Of a stretch of DNA of 64,000 nucleotides, positions 17,544 to 27,097 are shown piece by piece (the first letter of the stretch is position 1; every line of letters starts with the position of its first letter). Position numbers and translations under genes: made by a program. The stretch covers positions 146,647 through 210,646 of the forward strand of contig NZ_JBCAQT010000009.1 of assembly GCF_038419845.1 (NCBI RefSeq), written 5' to 3'. Below the pieces are notes generated by a model. That model was given only the letters and a program-made list of their open reading frames with translations. It was not told where the DNA came from and searched no databases. Source of the DNA: Marinimicrobium sp038419845. GTDB lineage: Bacteria; Pseudomonadota; Gammaproteobacteria; Pseudomonadales; Cellvibrionaceae.

Positions 17544-18554
17544 ATGACCATTAAAGTAGCAATTAACGGCTACGGCCGTATTGGCCGAAATGTGTTGCGC
17601 GCGCTGTACGAAAGCAACTACCGCGATCGTATCGAAGTAGTGGGTATCAACGATCTGGGCGATGCCGAGATGAATGCTCACCTGACCAAGTACGATTCGG
17701 TCCACGGTCGTTTTCCCGGTGAAGTCTCCGTTGATGGCGACAAAATGATCGTGAACGGTGATGCGATCCAGATCACCTCCGAGCGCGATCCGACCAAGCT
17801 GCCCTGGGGCAAGCTGGGCGTGGACGTGGTTTACGAGTGTACCGGTATCTTTACCAGTGGTGACAAGGCCAAGGCGCACATTGAAGCGGGTGCCAAGAAA
17901 GTCATCATCTCCGCGCCGGGCACCGACATTGACGCCACCGCCGTATATGGCGTCAACCACAAGAGCCTGAAGGCCACCGACACCATCATCTCCAATGCGT
18001 CCTGCACCACCAACTGCCTGGCGCCGGTCGCCAAGGTACTGAACGACAAGTTCGGTATCGAGCAGGGCTCCATGACCACCATTCACTCCTACACCAACGA
18101 TCAGAACCTGAGCGACGTCTACCACAAAGACATTTATCGCGCGCGCTCGGCCACCCAGTCCATGATTCCGACCAAGACCGGTGCGGCCAAAGCCGTGGCG
18201 CTGGTACTGCCGGAGCTGGAAGGCAAGATTGACGGCATGGCGGTGCGGGTACCGACCATCAACGTCTCTCTGGTTGACCTGAACGTTCTGCTGTCCAAAG
18301 ACGTGACCGTCGAAGAAGTCAATGCGGCCATGAAAGAAGCGGCCGAAGGCGAGATGGCCGGCATTCTGGAGTATTGCGACGAGCCGCTGGTGTCGATTGA
18401 TTTCAATCATCATCCCGCGTCTTCCAACTACGACTCCCTGCAGGCCAAGGTTTACAACGGTCGCTGGGTCAAGATCATGTCCTGGTATGACAACGAGTGG
18501 GGCTTCTCCAACCGCATGTTGGACAACACCCTGGCGCTGATGCAGGCCAAGTAA
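17544..18554 (+). CDS. gap: Glyceraldehyde-3-phosphate dehydrogenase, type I
   Basis: 336 residues. It has an NAD-binding N-terminus (VAINGYGRIGRNVLRAL), catalytic Cys154 in SNASCTTNCLAP, and the S-loop RARSATQSMIPTKTGAAKAV. It oxidises glyceraldehyde-3-phosphate released by Eda. The residue after the second beta strand is Asp in GINDLGD, typical of NAD rather than NADP preference. An AGGAGA Shine-Dalgarno precedes the ATG. pyk follows 17 bp later, so the two are probably co-transcribed. Confidence 0.96.
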   Translation: MTIKVAINGYGRIGRNVLRALYESNYRDRIEVVGINDLGDAEMNAHLTKYDSVHGRFPGEVSVDGDKMIVNGDAIQITSERDPTKLPWGKLGVDVVYECTGIFTSGDKAKAHIEAGAKKVIISAPGTDIDATAVYGVNHKSLKATDTIISNASCTTNCLAPVAKVLNDKFGIEQGSMTTIHSYTNDQNLSDVYHKDIYRARSATQSMIPTKTGAAKAVALVLPELEGKIDGMAVRVPTINVSLVDLNVLLSKDVTVEEVNAAMKEAAEGEMAGILEYCDEPLVSIDFNHHPASSNYDSLQAKVYNGRWVKIMSWYDNEWGFSNRMLDNTLALMQAK

Positions 18555-18571
18555 ATTACTGAGAGAGACTT

Positions 18572-20020
18572 ATGTTAAGACGTACTAAAATCGTCAGCAC
18601 TCTGGGGCCGGCATCCGAGTCCCCAGAGGTGCTGGAGAAGCTGATTCTGGCCGGCGTCAACGTCGTGCGCCTGAACTTTTCCCACGGCTCAGCCGACGAC
18701 CACAAAAAGCGGGCCGAAATGGTGCGCGAGCTGGCGGCCAAGCACGGGCGCTTTGTGGCAGTGCTGGGTGACCTTCAGGGGCCCAAGATCCGCATCTCGC
18801 GCTTCGCCAACGGAAAAATCCAACTGAACCTGGGTGACAAGTTCGTTCTGGATGCCGGGCTGGACAGCAATGCCGGTGATCAGAACCAGGTGGGCATCGA
18901 CTACAAAGAGTTGCCCGGTGACTGTAAGCCCGGTGACAACCTGCTGCTCGACGATGGTCGCGTGGTTCTGGAAGTCGAAAAGATCGAAGGCAAACGCGTT
19001 CACTGCATCACCCGTATCGCGGGCCCGCTGTCGAACAACAAGGGCATCAATCGTCAGGGCGGTGGCCTTTCGGCGCCGGCATTGACCGACAAGGATCTGG
19101 CCGATATCAAGACCGCCGCCCAGATCGGTGTCGATTACCTGGCCGTGTCGTTTCCCCGCAGTGCGGATGACATGAACAAGGCACGCAAGTTGATGCGCGA
19201 AGCAGGCGGTGAGAAAGCCGGCCTGGTGTCCAAGATCGAACGCGCCGAAGCGGTCGCGGATGATGAAACACTGGATGCGATCATCGAAGCCAGCGACGCG
19301 GTCATGGTGGCTCGGGGCGACCTGGGTGTCGAGATTGGCGATGAGTCTCTGATTGGTGTGCAGAAGCGCATCATCGAGCGCTCGCGTGCCCTCAACAAGG
19401 TGGTGATCACGGCAACCCAGATGATGGAGTCCATGATCGAAAGCCCCATGCCCACCCGGGCAGAAGTGTTCGACGTGGCCAATGCCGTACTCGATGGTAC
19501 CGATGCGGTCATGCTTTCGGCCGAAACGGCGGCCGGCGACTTCCCGGTGGAGACTGTGGAAGCCATGGTGCGTATTATTCTCGGTGCCGAGAAGCACCCG
19601 AGCGCCAGCGCCAGCACCTACCGTGTGGATCAGCAGTTCAAGAGCATCGACGAGTCCATTGCCATGGCGGCCATGTACACGGCCAACCACCTCACGGGCG
19701 TCAAGGCCATCCTGTCGCTGACCGAGAGTGGTTCCACCCCCCGCCTGATGTCACGCATTGGCTCGCAGCTGCCGATTTTCGCATTCTCCCGGCACACCGA
19801 CACCCAGCGTCGGGTTGCCCTGTATCGCGGCGTCAAACCAGTGCCTTTCGACTCTACCGATGCTCCCAATTTTGAGGATCATATGCGCGCGATTGACGTG
19901 CTCAAGGGTCAGGGTTATCTGGCGGATGGCGATCTGGTGATCGTCTCCAACGGCGATAGCAATCAGCTCGGTGGCACCAACACCATGAAAGTGTTGCGTG
20001 TGGGTGATCAGTTGGTCTGA
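18572..20020 (+). CDS. pyk: Pyruvate kinase
   Basis: 482 residues. It transfers phosphate from phosphoenolpyruvate to ADP. Conserved features are the N-terminal RRTKIVSTLGPAS, VRLNFSHGS, GDLQGPKIRI, MVARGDLGVEIG and ITATQMMESMIESPMPTRAEVFDVANAV, with the substrate-site SAETAAGDFPVE. It is the last gene of the sugar block and is followed by a strong intrinsic terminator 23 bp downstream. Sequence alone does not decide between PykA and PykF type. Confidence 0.95.
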   Translation: MLRRTKIVSTLGPASESPEVLEKLILAGVNVVRLNFSHGSADDHKKRAEMVRELAAKHGRFVAVLGDLQGPKIRISRFANGKIQLNLGDKFVLDAGLDSNAGDQNQVGIDYKELPGDCKPGDNLLLDDGRVVLEVEKIEGKRVHCITRIAGPLSNNKGINRQGGGLSAPALTDKDLADIKTAAQIGVDYLAVSFPRSADDMNKARKLMREAGGEKAGLVSKIERAEAVADDETLDAIIEASDAVMVARGDLGVEIGDESLIGVQKRIIERSRALNKVVITATQMMESMIESPMPTRAEVFDVANAVLDGTDAVMLSAETAAGDFPVETVEAMVRIILGAEKHPSASASTYRVDQQFKSIDESIAMAAMYTANHLTGVKAILSLTESGSTPRLMSRIGSQLPIFAFSRHTDTQRRVALYRGVKPVPFDSTDAPNFEDHMRAIDVLKGQGYLADGDLVIVSNGDSNQLGGTNTMKVLRVGDQLV

Positions 20021-20043
20021 TCGCCGTTACCGAAGCTATAGGC

Positions 20044-20077
20044 ACAAAAACGCCCCGATTGTTCGGGGCGTTTTTGT
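20044..20077 (+). terminator. Rho-independent terminator after pyk
   Basis: A perfect inverted repeat, ACAAAAACGCCCCGA and TCGGGGCGTTTTTGT, around a TTGT loop, with a T-run on the right. The A-run on the left would also permit termination from the other strand. It closes the pgi-to-pyk block. Confidence 0.95.
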
Positions 20078-20135
20078 TTGGCCCTCTGTGCTAAGCTGAA
20101 GCTCTGGTTTTATTCTGACAAACGGGTGGGTATCT

Positions 20136-20957
20136 ATGTTGAGCAGGCATTCGATTCTGGCGGCGCTGCTGATGTTGGTCAGCCCGGCGGCTCTGGCTCT
20201 GGAAATTCTCGATGGCGACTGGCAACAGGGCGCGGTCATCCGGGGCAAAGTCGAGCCGGGCAGTGAGGTTCGTCTGGGCGAGAAGCGCCTGCGGGTCGCC
20301 GATGAAGGGCTTTTCGTCCTGGGTCTGGACCGCAACGCCGAAGCCGAGGCGGCGATCACGGTGATTGGCCCCGACGGAGAGGAGCAGAGCCACCGCTTTG
20401 ATGTCGCCCGGCGCGATTACGAGATTCAGCGTATCGAAGGTGTCCCCCAGAGCACCGTGACGCCCAATGCCGAGCAGGTCGCCCGCTCCCGCAAAGAGGC
20501 GGAGCTGGCCTGGAAAGCGCGCCAGGTGGAATCCGGCCTGACCGGTTTTACCCAGGACTTTCAGTGGCCTTTGACCGGTATTATCACCGGCGTCTACGGC
20601 AGTCAGCGGTTCTACAATGGTGAGCCACGCTCTCCTCACTACGGCGTGGATATTGCCGGTCCCGAGGGCGCCCCGGTGGCCGCCCCCGCCGGTGGCGTGG
20701 TCACTCTGGCTTACGACGACATGTTTTTTTCCGGAGGCACACTGATCGTGGATCACGGCCACGGCCTGTCATCCACTTTCATCCACCTGCACAAGATTCT
20801 GGTGGAGGAGGGCGAAGAGGTCGAGCAGGGCCAGACGATCGCCGAAGTGGGTGCCACCGGCCGGGCGACCGGGCCGCATCTGGACTGGCGCATGAACTGG
20901 TACGACCGGCGGGTGGACCCCACGACCCTGGTGGGCCCCATGCCGGAGTCCGACTAG
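20136..20957 (+). CDS. M23/LytM-type peptidase, exported
   Basis: 273 residues. A signal peptide MLSRHSILAALLMLVSPAALA is followed by a ~150-residue linker region and a LytM domain (~150-265). Zinc-site motifs are HYGVDIAGPEGAPVAAPAGG (first His/Asp) and the HxH in TFIHLHKI; VDHGHGLSS and GATGRATGPHLDWRM are family signatures. It should act in the periplasm as a peptidoglycan endopeptidase or as an activator of cell-wall hydrolases; the exact role is not deducible. It stands alone downstream of the pyk terminator. Confidence 0.92.
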   Translation: MLSRHSILAALLMLVSPAALALEILDGDWQQGAVIRGKVEPGSEVRLGEKRLRVADEGLFVLGLDRNAEAEAAITVIGPDGEEQSHRFDVARRDYEIQRIEGVPQSTVTPNAEQVARSRKEAELAWKARQVESGLTGFTQDFQWPLTGIITGVYGSQRFYNGEPRSPHYGVDIAGPEGAPVAAPAGGVVTLAYDDMFFSGGTLIVDHGHGLSSTFIHLHKILVEEGEEVEQGQTIAEVGATGRATGPHLDWRMNWYDRRVDPTTLVGPMPESD

Positions 20958-21037
20958 CGGCGCTTTGGTGAGGCGAGTAGCCTGCCGAGGCGCTGCGGTG
21001 TAAGATATCGCTTTTATTTCATCCCCCGAGGGGCGCT

Positions 21038-21235
21038 ATGATCGACAAAAAACTGCTCAGTATTCTGGTCTGCCCGGTGACTAAGGCCAGCCTGGAATAC
21101 GATGCCGAGAAACAGGAATTGGTCTGTCGGGCCAGTGGCCTTGCCTACCCGATCCATGACGATATTCCGGTAATGCTCGAAAGCGAGGCGCGCCAGCTGA
21201 CGCTGGAGGAGCGGGAACAACTCGCCCGCCGCTGA
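21038..21235 (+). CDS. Trm112-family small protein (YcaR-like, UPF0434)
   Basis: 65 residues starting MIDKKLLSILVCPVTKASLEY and containing LVCRASGLAYPIHDDIPVMLESEAR, the compact fold of bacterial Trm112-like proteins. The first metal-type knuckle is CPVT rather than CPxC, a substitution seen in related pseudomonad proteins, so zinc binding may be lost. Eukaryotic Trm112 activates methyltransferases; the bacterial role is not firmly known. It lies 51 bp upstream of alaS in the same direction, so it may share its transcript. Confidence 0.88.
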   Translation: MIDKKLLSILVCPVTKASLEYDAEKQELVCRASGLAYPIHDDIPVMLESEARQLTLEEREQLARR

Positions 21236-21286
21236 TTGCCGCTGCCCGATCGCCCCCACTACCCAGCAACGAACCACGGACACTCT

Positions 21287-23890
<2,604 letters not shown>

Positions 23891-23999
23891 AACACCGGAA
23901 AACGCAAAATAAAGCTTTCCACATTGGCGCGATTTGCATTAAATTGCGCGTGTTGAGGGGCGCGAAAAGCCGCCTGAATGGTTGAGGGATAGATCGAGC

Positions 24000-25247
24000 A
24001 TGAGTTTGTTCGTACAGAAATACGGTGGTACCTCGGTGGGCACGGTCGAGCGCATCGAGGCAGTGGCCGACCGGGTCGCCAGCTTTCGGGCCGAGGGCCA
24101 CGATATGGTGGTGGTCCTCTCGGCGATGAGCGGAGAGACCAACCGCCTGATCGGCCTGGCCCAGCAGATCCAGGACACGCCCGACCCCCGGGAGCTGGAC
24201 GTCCTGGTCTCCACCGGTGAGCAGGTCACCATCGCGCTCCTGTGCATGGCGCTGAAAAAGCGCGGCTGGGACGCGCGCTCCTACACCGGGGGGCAGGTCC
24301 GCATCCTCACCGATCAGGCCCACACCAAGGCGCGGATTGAAGCCATCGATGACGCCAGAATGCGCTCCGACCTGTCCGCCGGCCGGGTGGTCGTGGTCGC
24401 CGGCTTCCAGGGGGTGGATGGCGATGGCAATATCACCACCCTGGGGCGCGGTGGCTCTGATACCACCGGCGTCGCGCTCGCGGCAGCGCTAAAAGCCGAC
24501 GAATGTCAGATCTATACTGACGTGGACGGCGTATACACCACTGACCCCCGGGTAGTCGAGCGGGCCCGGCGTCTGGAGAAGATCACTTTTGAAGAGATGC
24601 TGGAAATGGCCAGCCTCGGCTCCAAGGTGCTGCAGATACGGGCGGTGGAGTTTGCTGGCAAGTACAAGGTTCCCCTGAGGGTGCTGTCGAGCTTTAAAGA
24701 AGGCCCCGGCACCCTGATTACTCTCGATGAGGAAGACGACACCATGGAACAGCCGATAGTCTCCGGCATAGCATTCAACCGCGATGAGGCCAAGGTGACT
24801 CTGGCCGGCGTACCCGATACCCCGGGTGTGGCCGCCAGGATCCTGAGCCCGGTGGGCGCGGCGAATATTGAAGTGGACGTGATCGTCCAGAACGTCGGTG
24901 CCGATAACACCACGGACCTGACGTTCACCATCAACAAAAGCGATCTGAAGAAGACCCTGGGCATTCTGGAGCAGGTTGCCCGGGATGTGGGGGCCCGGGA
25001 AGTCCGCGGTGACGACCGTGTCGCCAAAGTGTCCATCGTCGGGGTCGGGATGCGCTCTCATGCGGGTGTGGCCTCCACCATGTTCACCGCTCTGGCGGAC
25101 GAAAACATCAATATCCAGATGATCACCACCTCTGAAATCAAGATTTCGGTGATTATTGAGGAACGTTATCTCGAGTTGGCGGTGCGCTGTTTGCACACCG
25201 CGTTTGAGCTGGATAGTGAGCCGGAAGAAAGCCGGCTGCGGGGTTAG
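24000..25247 (+). CDS. lysC: Aspartokinase
   Basis: 415 residues from ATG at 24000 (MSLFVQKYGGTSVG). It phosphorylates aspartate, the first step to Lys, Met and Thr. The kinase domain has KYGGTSVG, VVVLSAMSGETNRL, and LGRGGSDTTGVALAAAL; two ACT domains near the C-terminus (~265-400) provide feedback control. The upstream gap after alaS contains an imperfect inverted repeat (23927-23949, GCGCGATTT...AAATTGCGC) that could be a regulatory site. csrA lies 222 bp downstream, an order conserved in many pseudomonads. Confidence 0.96.
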   Translation: MSLFVQKYGGTSVGTVERIEAVADRVASFRAEGHDMVVVLSAMSGETNRLIGLAQQIQDTPDPRELDVLVSTGEQVTIALLCMALKKRGWDARSYTGGQVRILTDQAHTKARIEAIDDARMRSDLSAGRVVVVAGFQGVDGDGNITTLGRGGSDTTGVALAAALKADECQIYTDVDGVYTTDPRVVERARRLEKITFEEMLEMASLGSKVLQIRAVEFAGKYKVPLRVLSSFKEGPGTLITLDEEDDTMEQPIVSGIAFNRDEAKVTLAGVPDTPGVAARILSPVGAANIEVDVIVQNVGADNTTDLTFTINKSDLKKTLGILEQVARDVGAREVRGDDRVAKVSIVGVGMRSHAGVASTMFTALADENINIQMITTSEIKISVIIEERYLELAVRCLHTAFELDSEPEESRLRG

Positions 25248-25322
25248 CGGTTGCTTGGCAAATCTGTTAAAGTAGCGCCGCATTAAGAAAGCAGGGAGAA
25301 AAAGATATAATTGGGAGCAAAA

Positions 25323-25457
25323 ATGTTTGTCCTTATCGCCGACTATGGTCAATACTTCAAGGGGGTTTGCGGTATGACCGCCCATTCGGCGACTGGGGTT
25401 AGCCGAGAAGCGGCAGAGGACGATGGAGTCTTAGCCGTGTTCTTACAGGATGAGTGA
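25323..25457 (+). CDS. Possible 44-aa small protein upstream of csrA
   Basis: ATG at 25323 has a GGGAG Shine-Dalgarno ~7 nt upstream and reads MFVLIADYGQYFKGVCGMTA... to TGA at 25457, ending 12 bp before csrA. No family is recognised. Third-position composition is mixed, so coding is uncertain. Location in the csrA leader makes it a candidate leader peptide or small regulator. Confidence 0.35.
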   Translation: MFVLIADYGQYFKGVCGMTAHSATGVSREAAEDDGVLAVFLQDE

Positions 25458-25469
25458 AGGAGATTTAAC

Positions 25470-25664
25470 ATGTTGATTTTGACACGCCGTATTGGCGAAA
25501 CGCTGATGGTAGGTGACGAGGTCACCGTGACTGTCCTGGGTGTAAAGGGCAACCAAGTTCGCATTGGTGTCAACGCCCCCAAGGATATCGCGGTTCACCG
25601 CGAAGAGATCTACCAGCGCATTCAGCGCGAAAAGCAGACCCAGGACGAACAGCCGGAAGACTGA
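25470..25664 (+). CDS. csrA: Carbon storage regulator CsrA
   Basis: 64 residues beginning MLILTRRIGETLMVGDEVTV, the canonical CsrA/RsmA start, with GVKGNQVRIGVNAPKDIAVHREEIYQ. It binds GGA motifs in mRNA leaders to alter translation and stability, here probably influencing central carbon and motility/secretion genes as in relatives. The Shine-Dalgarno GAAGGAGA overlaps a GGA motif, so self-binding to its own leader is possible (inference). It lies between lysC and a tRNA-Ser gene. Confidence 0.97.
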   Translation: MLILTRRIGETLMVGDEVTVTVLGVKGNQVRIGVNAPKDIAVHREEIYQRIQREKQTQDEQPED

Positions 25665-25966
25665 TTGTTCCTCTCCTGGCTTGCTTGGGCAGTACCCCCG
25701 GGTGCTGCCCGAGTGAAGCTGGCCGTTGTAATCTGGCGGGTGATTCATGGTGACCAAAAGCTGGACAAAGCATCGTTCAGACAGGGGCTCTGATCATGGC
25801 GGGTTGTACTGAGCCCTGAATCCCAATATTGGGAAGAAACCCCATTTTTTTGCATTCACACCATCTCAAGCCTTTGATTTTTCGTGAGATATGGTATGAT
25901 GCGCCGCACTTGTCGAGTGGCACTGACGCAGTGTCGACACATTACGGCAATATACGGAAAAAATAC
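25665..25966. other. Intergenic region between csrA and tRNA-Ser
   Basis: About 300 bp. A hairpin (25687-25710, GGGCAG...CTGCCC) without a U-tract lies just after csrA. A perfect 14-bp palindrome, TCCCAATATTGGGA, is at 25821-25834, shortly before a T-run. A likely promoter for the tRNA has TATGAT (25895-25900) and a weak TTGATT -35 box. No gene is evident. Confidence 0.5.
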
Positions 25967-26057
25967 GGAGAGGTGGCCGAGTGGCTGAAGGCGCTCCCCT
26001 GCTAAGGGAGTATACCCTAATCCGGTATCGAGGGTTCGAATCCCTCCCTCTCCGCCA
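25967..26057 (+). tRNA. tRNA-Ser (anticodon GCU)
   Basis: A 91-nt class II tRNA with acceptor GGAGAGG/CCTCTCC, an encoded CCA end, the anticodon loop CTGCTAA with GCT at 26001-26003, a long variable arm, and the T-loop GGTTCGAATCC. It reads AGY serine codons. A likely promoter (TATGAT) lies ~67 bp upstream and an intrinsic terminator directly follows. Confidence 0.97.
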
Positions 26058-26063
26058 TACAAG

Positions 26064-26092
26064 AAACCGCCCCAATCGGGGCGGTTTTTTTA
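26064..26092 (+). terminator. Rho-independent terminator after tRNA-Ser
   Basis: AAACCGCCCC-aat-CGGGGCGGTTTTTTT forms a GC-rich stem with a long T-run, 7 bp beyond the CCA end. Confidence 0.95.
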
Positions 26093-26113
26093 TGCGTGCG
26101 TGACGCGATTTAT

Positions 26114-26262
26114 GGCGGATGCGCCTTAGGCTCCGAAACGTCGGACCGATCCGCCCTACGAATACCTCGAGGCTCACTGTAGGGCGGATAAGCGTCAAGC
26201 GCATCCGCCAAATATCGTAGCGCGGATCGGTCCGAAGCATCGGAACCTAAGGCGCATCCGCC
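26114..26262. repeat. REP cluster A (left flank of RAYT gene)
   Basis: Three units: a long unit (26114-26159, GGCGGATGCGC...ATCCGCCCTAC with an internal CCGAAACGTCGG hairpin), an inverted short unit (26179-26209) and an inverted long unit (26217-26262). The alternating orientation resembles BIMEs. The DNA from the tRNA terminator to the RAYT gene otherwise shows nothing. Confidence 0.92.
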
Positions 26263-26404
26263 AATACCCCCCTACAGTCGAAAAACTTGAATACCATCAC
26301 AATTCTATAAACCCCGGTCGCACAAAACCGCCTCCCGTTTTCCCTACTGCGCCAGCTCACGATAATATTACCTAATACCCCATTTCCAGGGACTGGAGAT
26401 CGAA

Positions 26405-26923
26405 ATGCCCCATTATCGGCGCAACTACCTTCCCGGCGGTACCTATTTCTTTACCGTCACCCTCTCTGACCGACAGAGCGACTGGTTGGTGCAATACATA
26501 AGCACCCTGCGCGACGCCGTCCGACGAGTGCAGCAAACCCGGCCCTTTACCATCGATGCCTGGTGCGTGTTACCCGAACATCTGCATGCCATCTGGACCT
26601 TGCCGGCGCACGATGCCGATTATTCCAATCGATGGCGAGAGATCAAGAAAATCTTCTCCAAGACTGTTGTCGCCTCAGAGCGGTTGCCCCGGCAAATCGA
26701 TATTTGGCAGCAACGTTTTTGGGAACACACCATTGTTGACGAGCGGGATTACCGTCAACACCTGGATTATGTGCATTTCAATCCGGTCAAGCATGGTTGG
26801 GTCAACCGGGTGCAGGATTGGCCTTATTCGACCTTTCATCGTGCGGTTCGGGAGGGTCTTTATCCGCTGGATTGGGGCGGGGGGGAGTCGGTTGATATGA
26901 GGTGTGGTGAGAGGGGAGAGTGA
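26405..26923 (+). CDS. REP-associated tyrosine transposase (RAYT, Y1_Tnp family)
   Basis: 172 residues. The N-terminus MPHYRRNYLPGGTYFFTVTL is characteristic. The metal-binding HUH motif is H59-L-H61 (LPEHLHAIWTLP) and the probable nucleophile is Tyr122 in DYVHFNPVKHGWV; WQQRFWEHTI is another family signature. RAYTs are single-strand endonucleases/ligases of the IS200/IS605-related HUH group, thought to mobilise REP sequences. Here the gene sits between REP clusters A and B, whose units recur across the window, making it their likely cognate enzyme. GGAG lies upstream of the ATG. The gene looks intact. Confidence 0.93.
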   Translation: MPHYRRNYLPGGTYFFTVTLSDRQSDWLVQYISTLRDAVRRVQQTRPFTIDAWCVLPEHLHAIWTLPAHDADYSNRWREIKKIFSKTVVASERLPRQIDIWQQRFWEHTIVDERDYRQHLDYVHFNPVKHGWVNRVQDWPYSTFHRAVREGLYPLDWGGGESVDMRCGERGE

Positions 26924-26947
26924 TGGCGGGCTTGTGAGGTTGGGGTT

Positions 26948-27078
26948 GGCGGATGCGCTTGACGCTTATCCGCCCTACAAAAAACTCGTAGCAATCCGTA
27001 GGGCGGATAAGCGTCAAGCGCATCCGCCAGTTTGTAGGGCCGATCGGTCCGACGTTTCGGAGCCTAAGGCGCATCCGC
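26948..27078. repeat. REP cluster B (right flank of RAYT gene)
   Basis: Short unit (26948-26978), inverted short unit (26998-27028) and inverted long unit (27034-27078). It lies just beyond the valS stop codon, between the convergent RAYT and valS genes. Confidence 0.92.
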
Positions 27079-27097
27079 GTTGTTTTAAGGTTTTTAC

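Noticed and set aside
25856..26240. Short frames on the minus strand over tRNA-Ser and REP cluster A
   Set aside because: They overlap a clear tRNA gene and palindromic repeats and have no start signals or family features.
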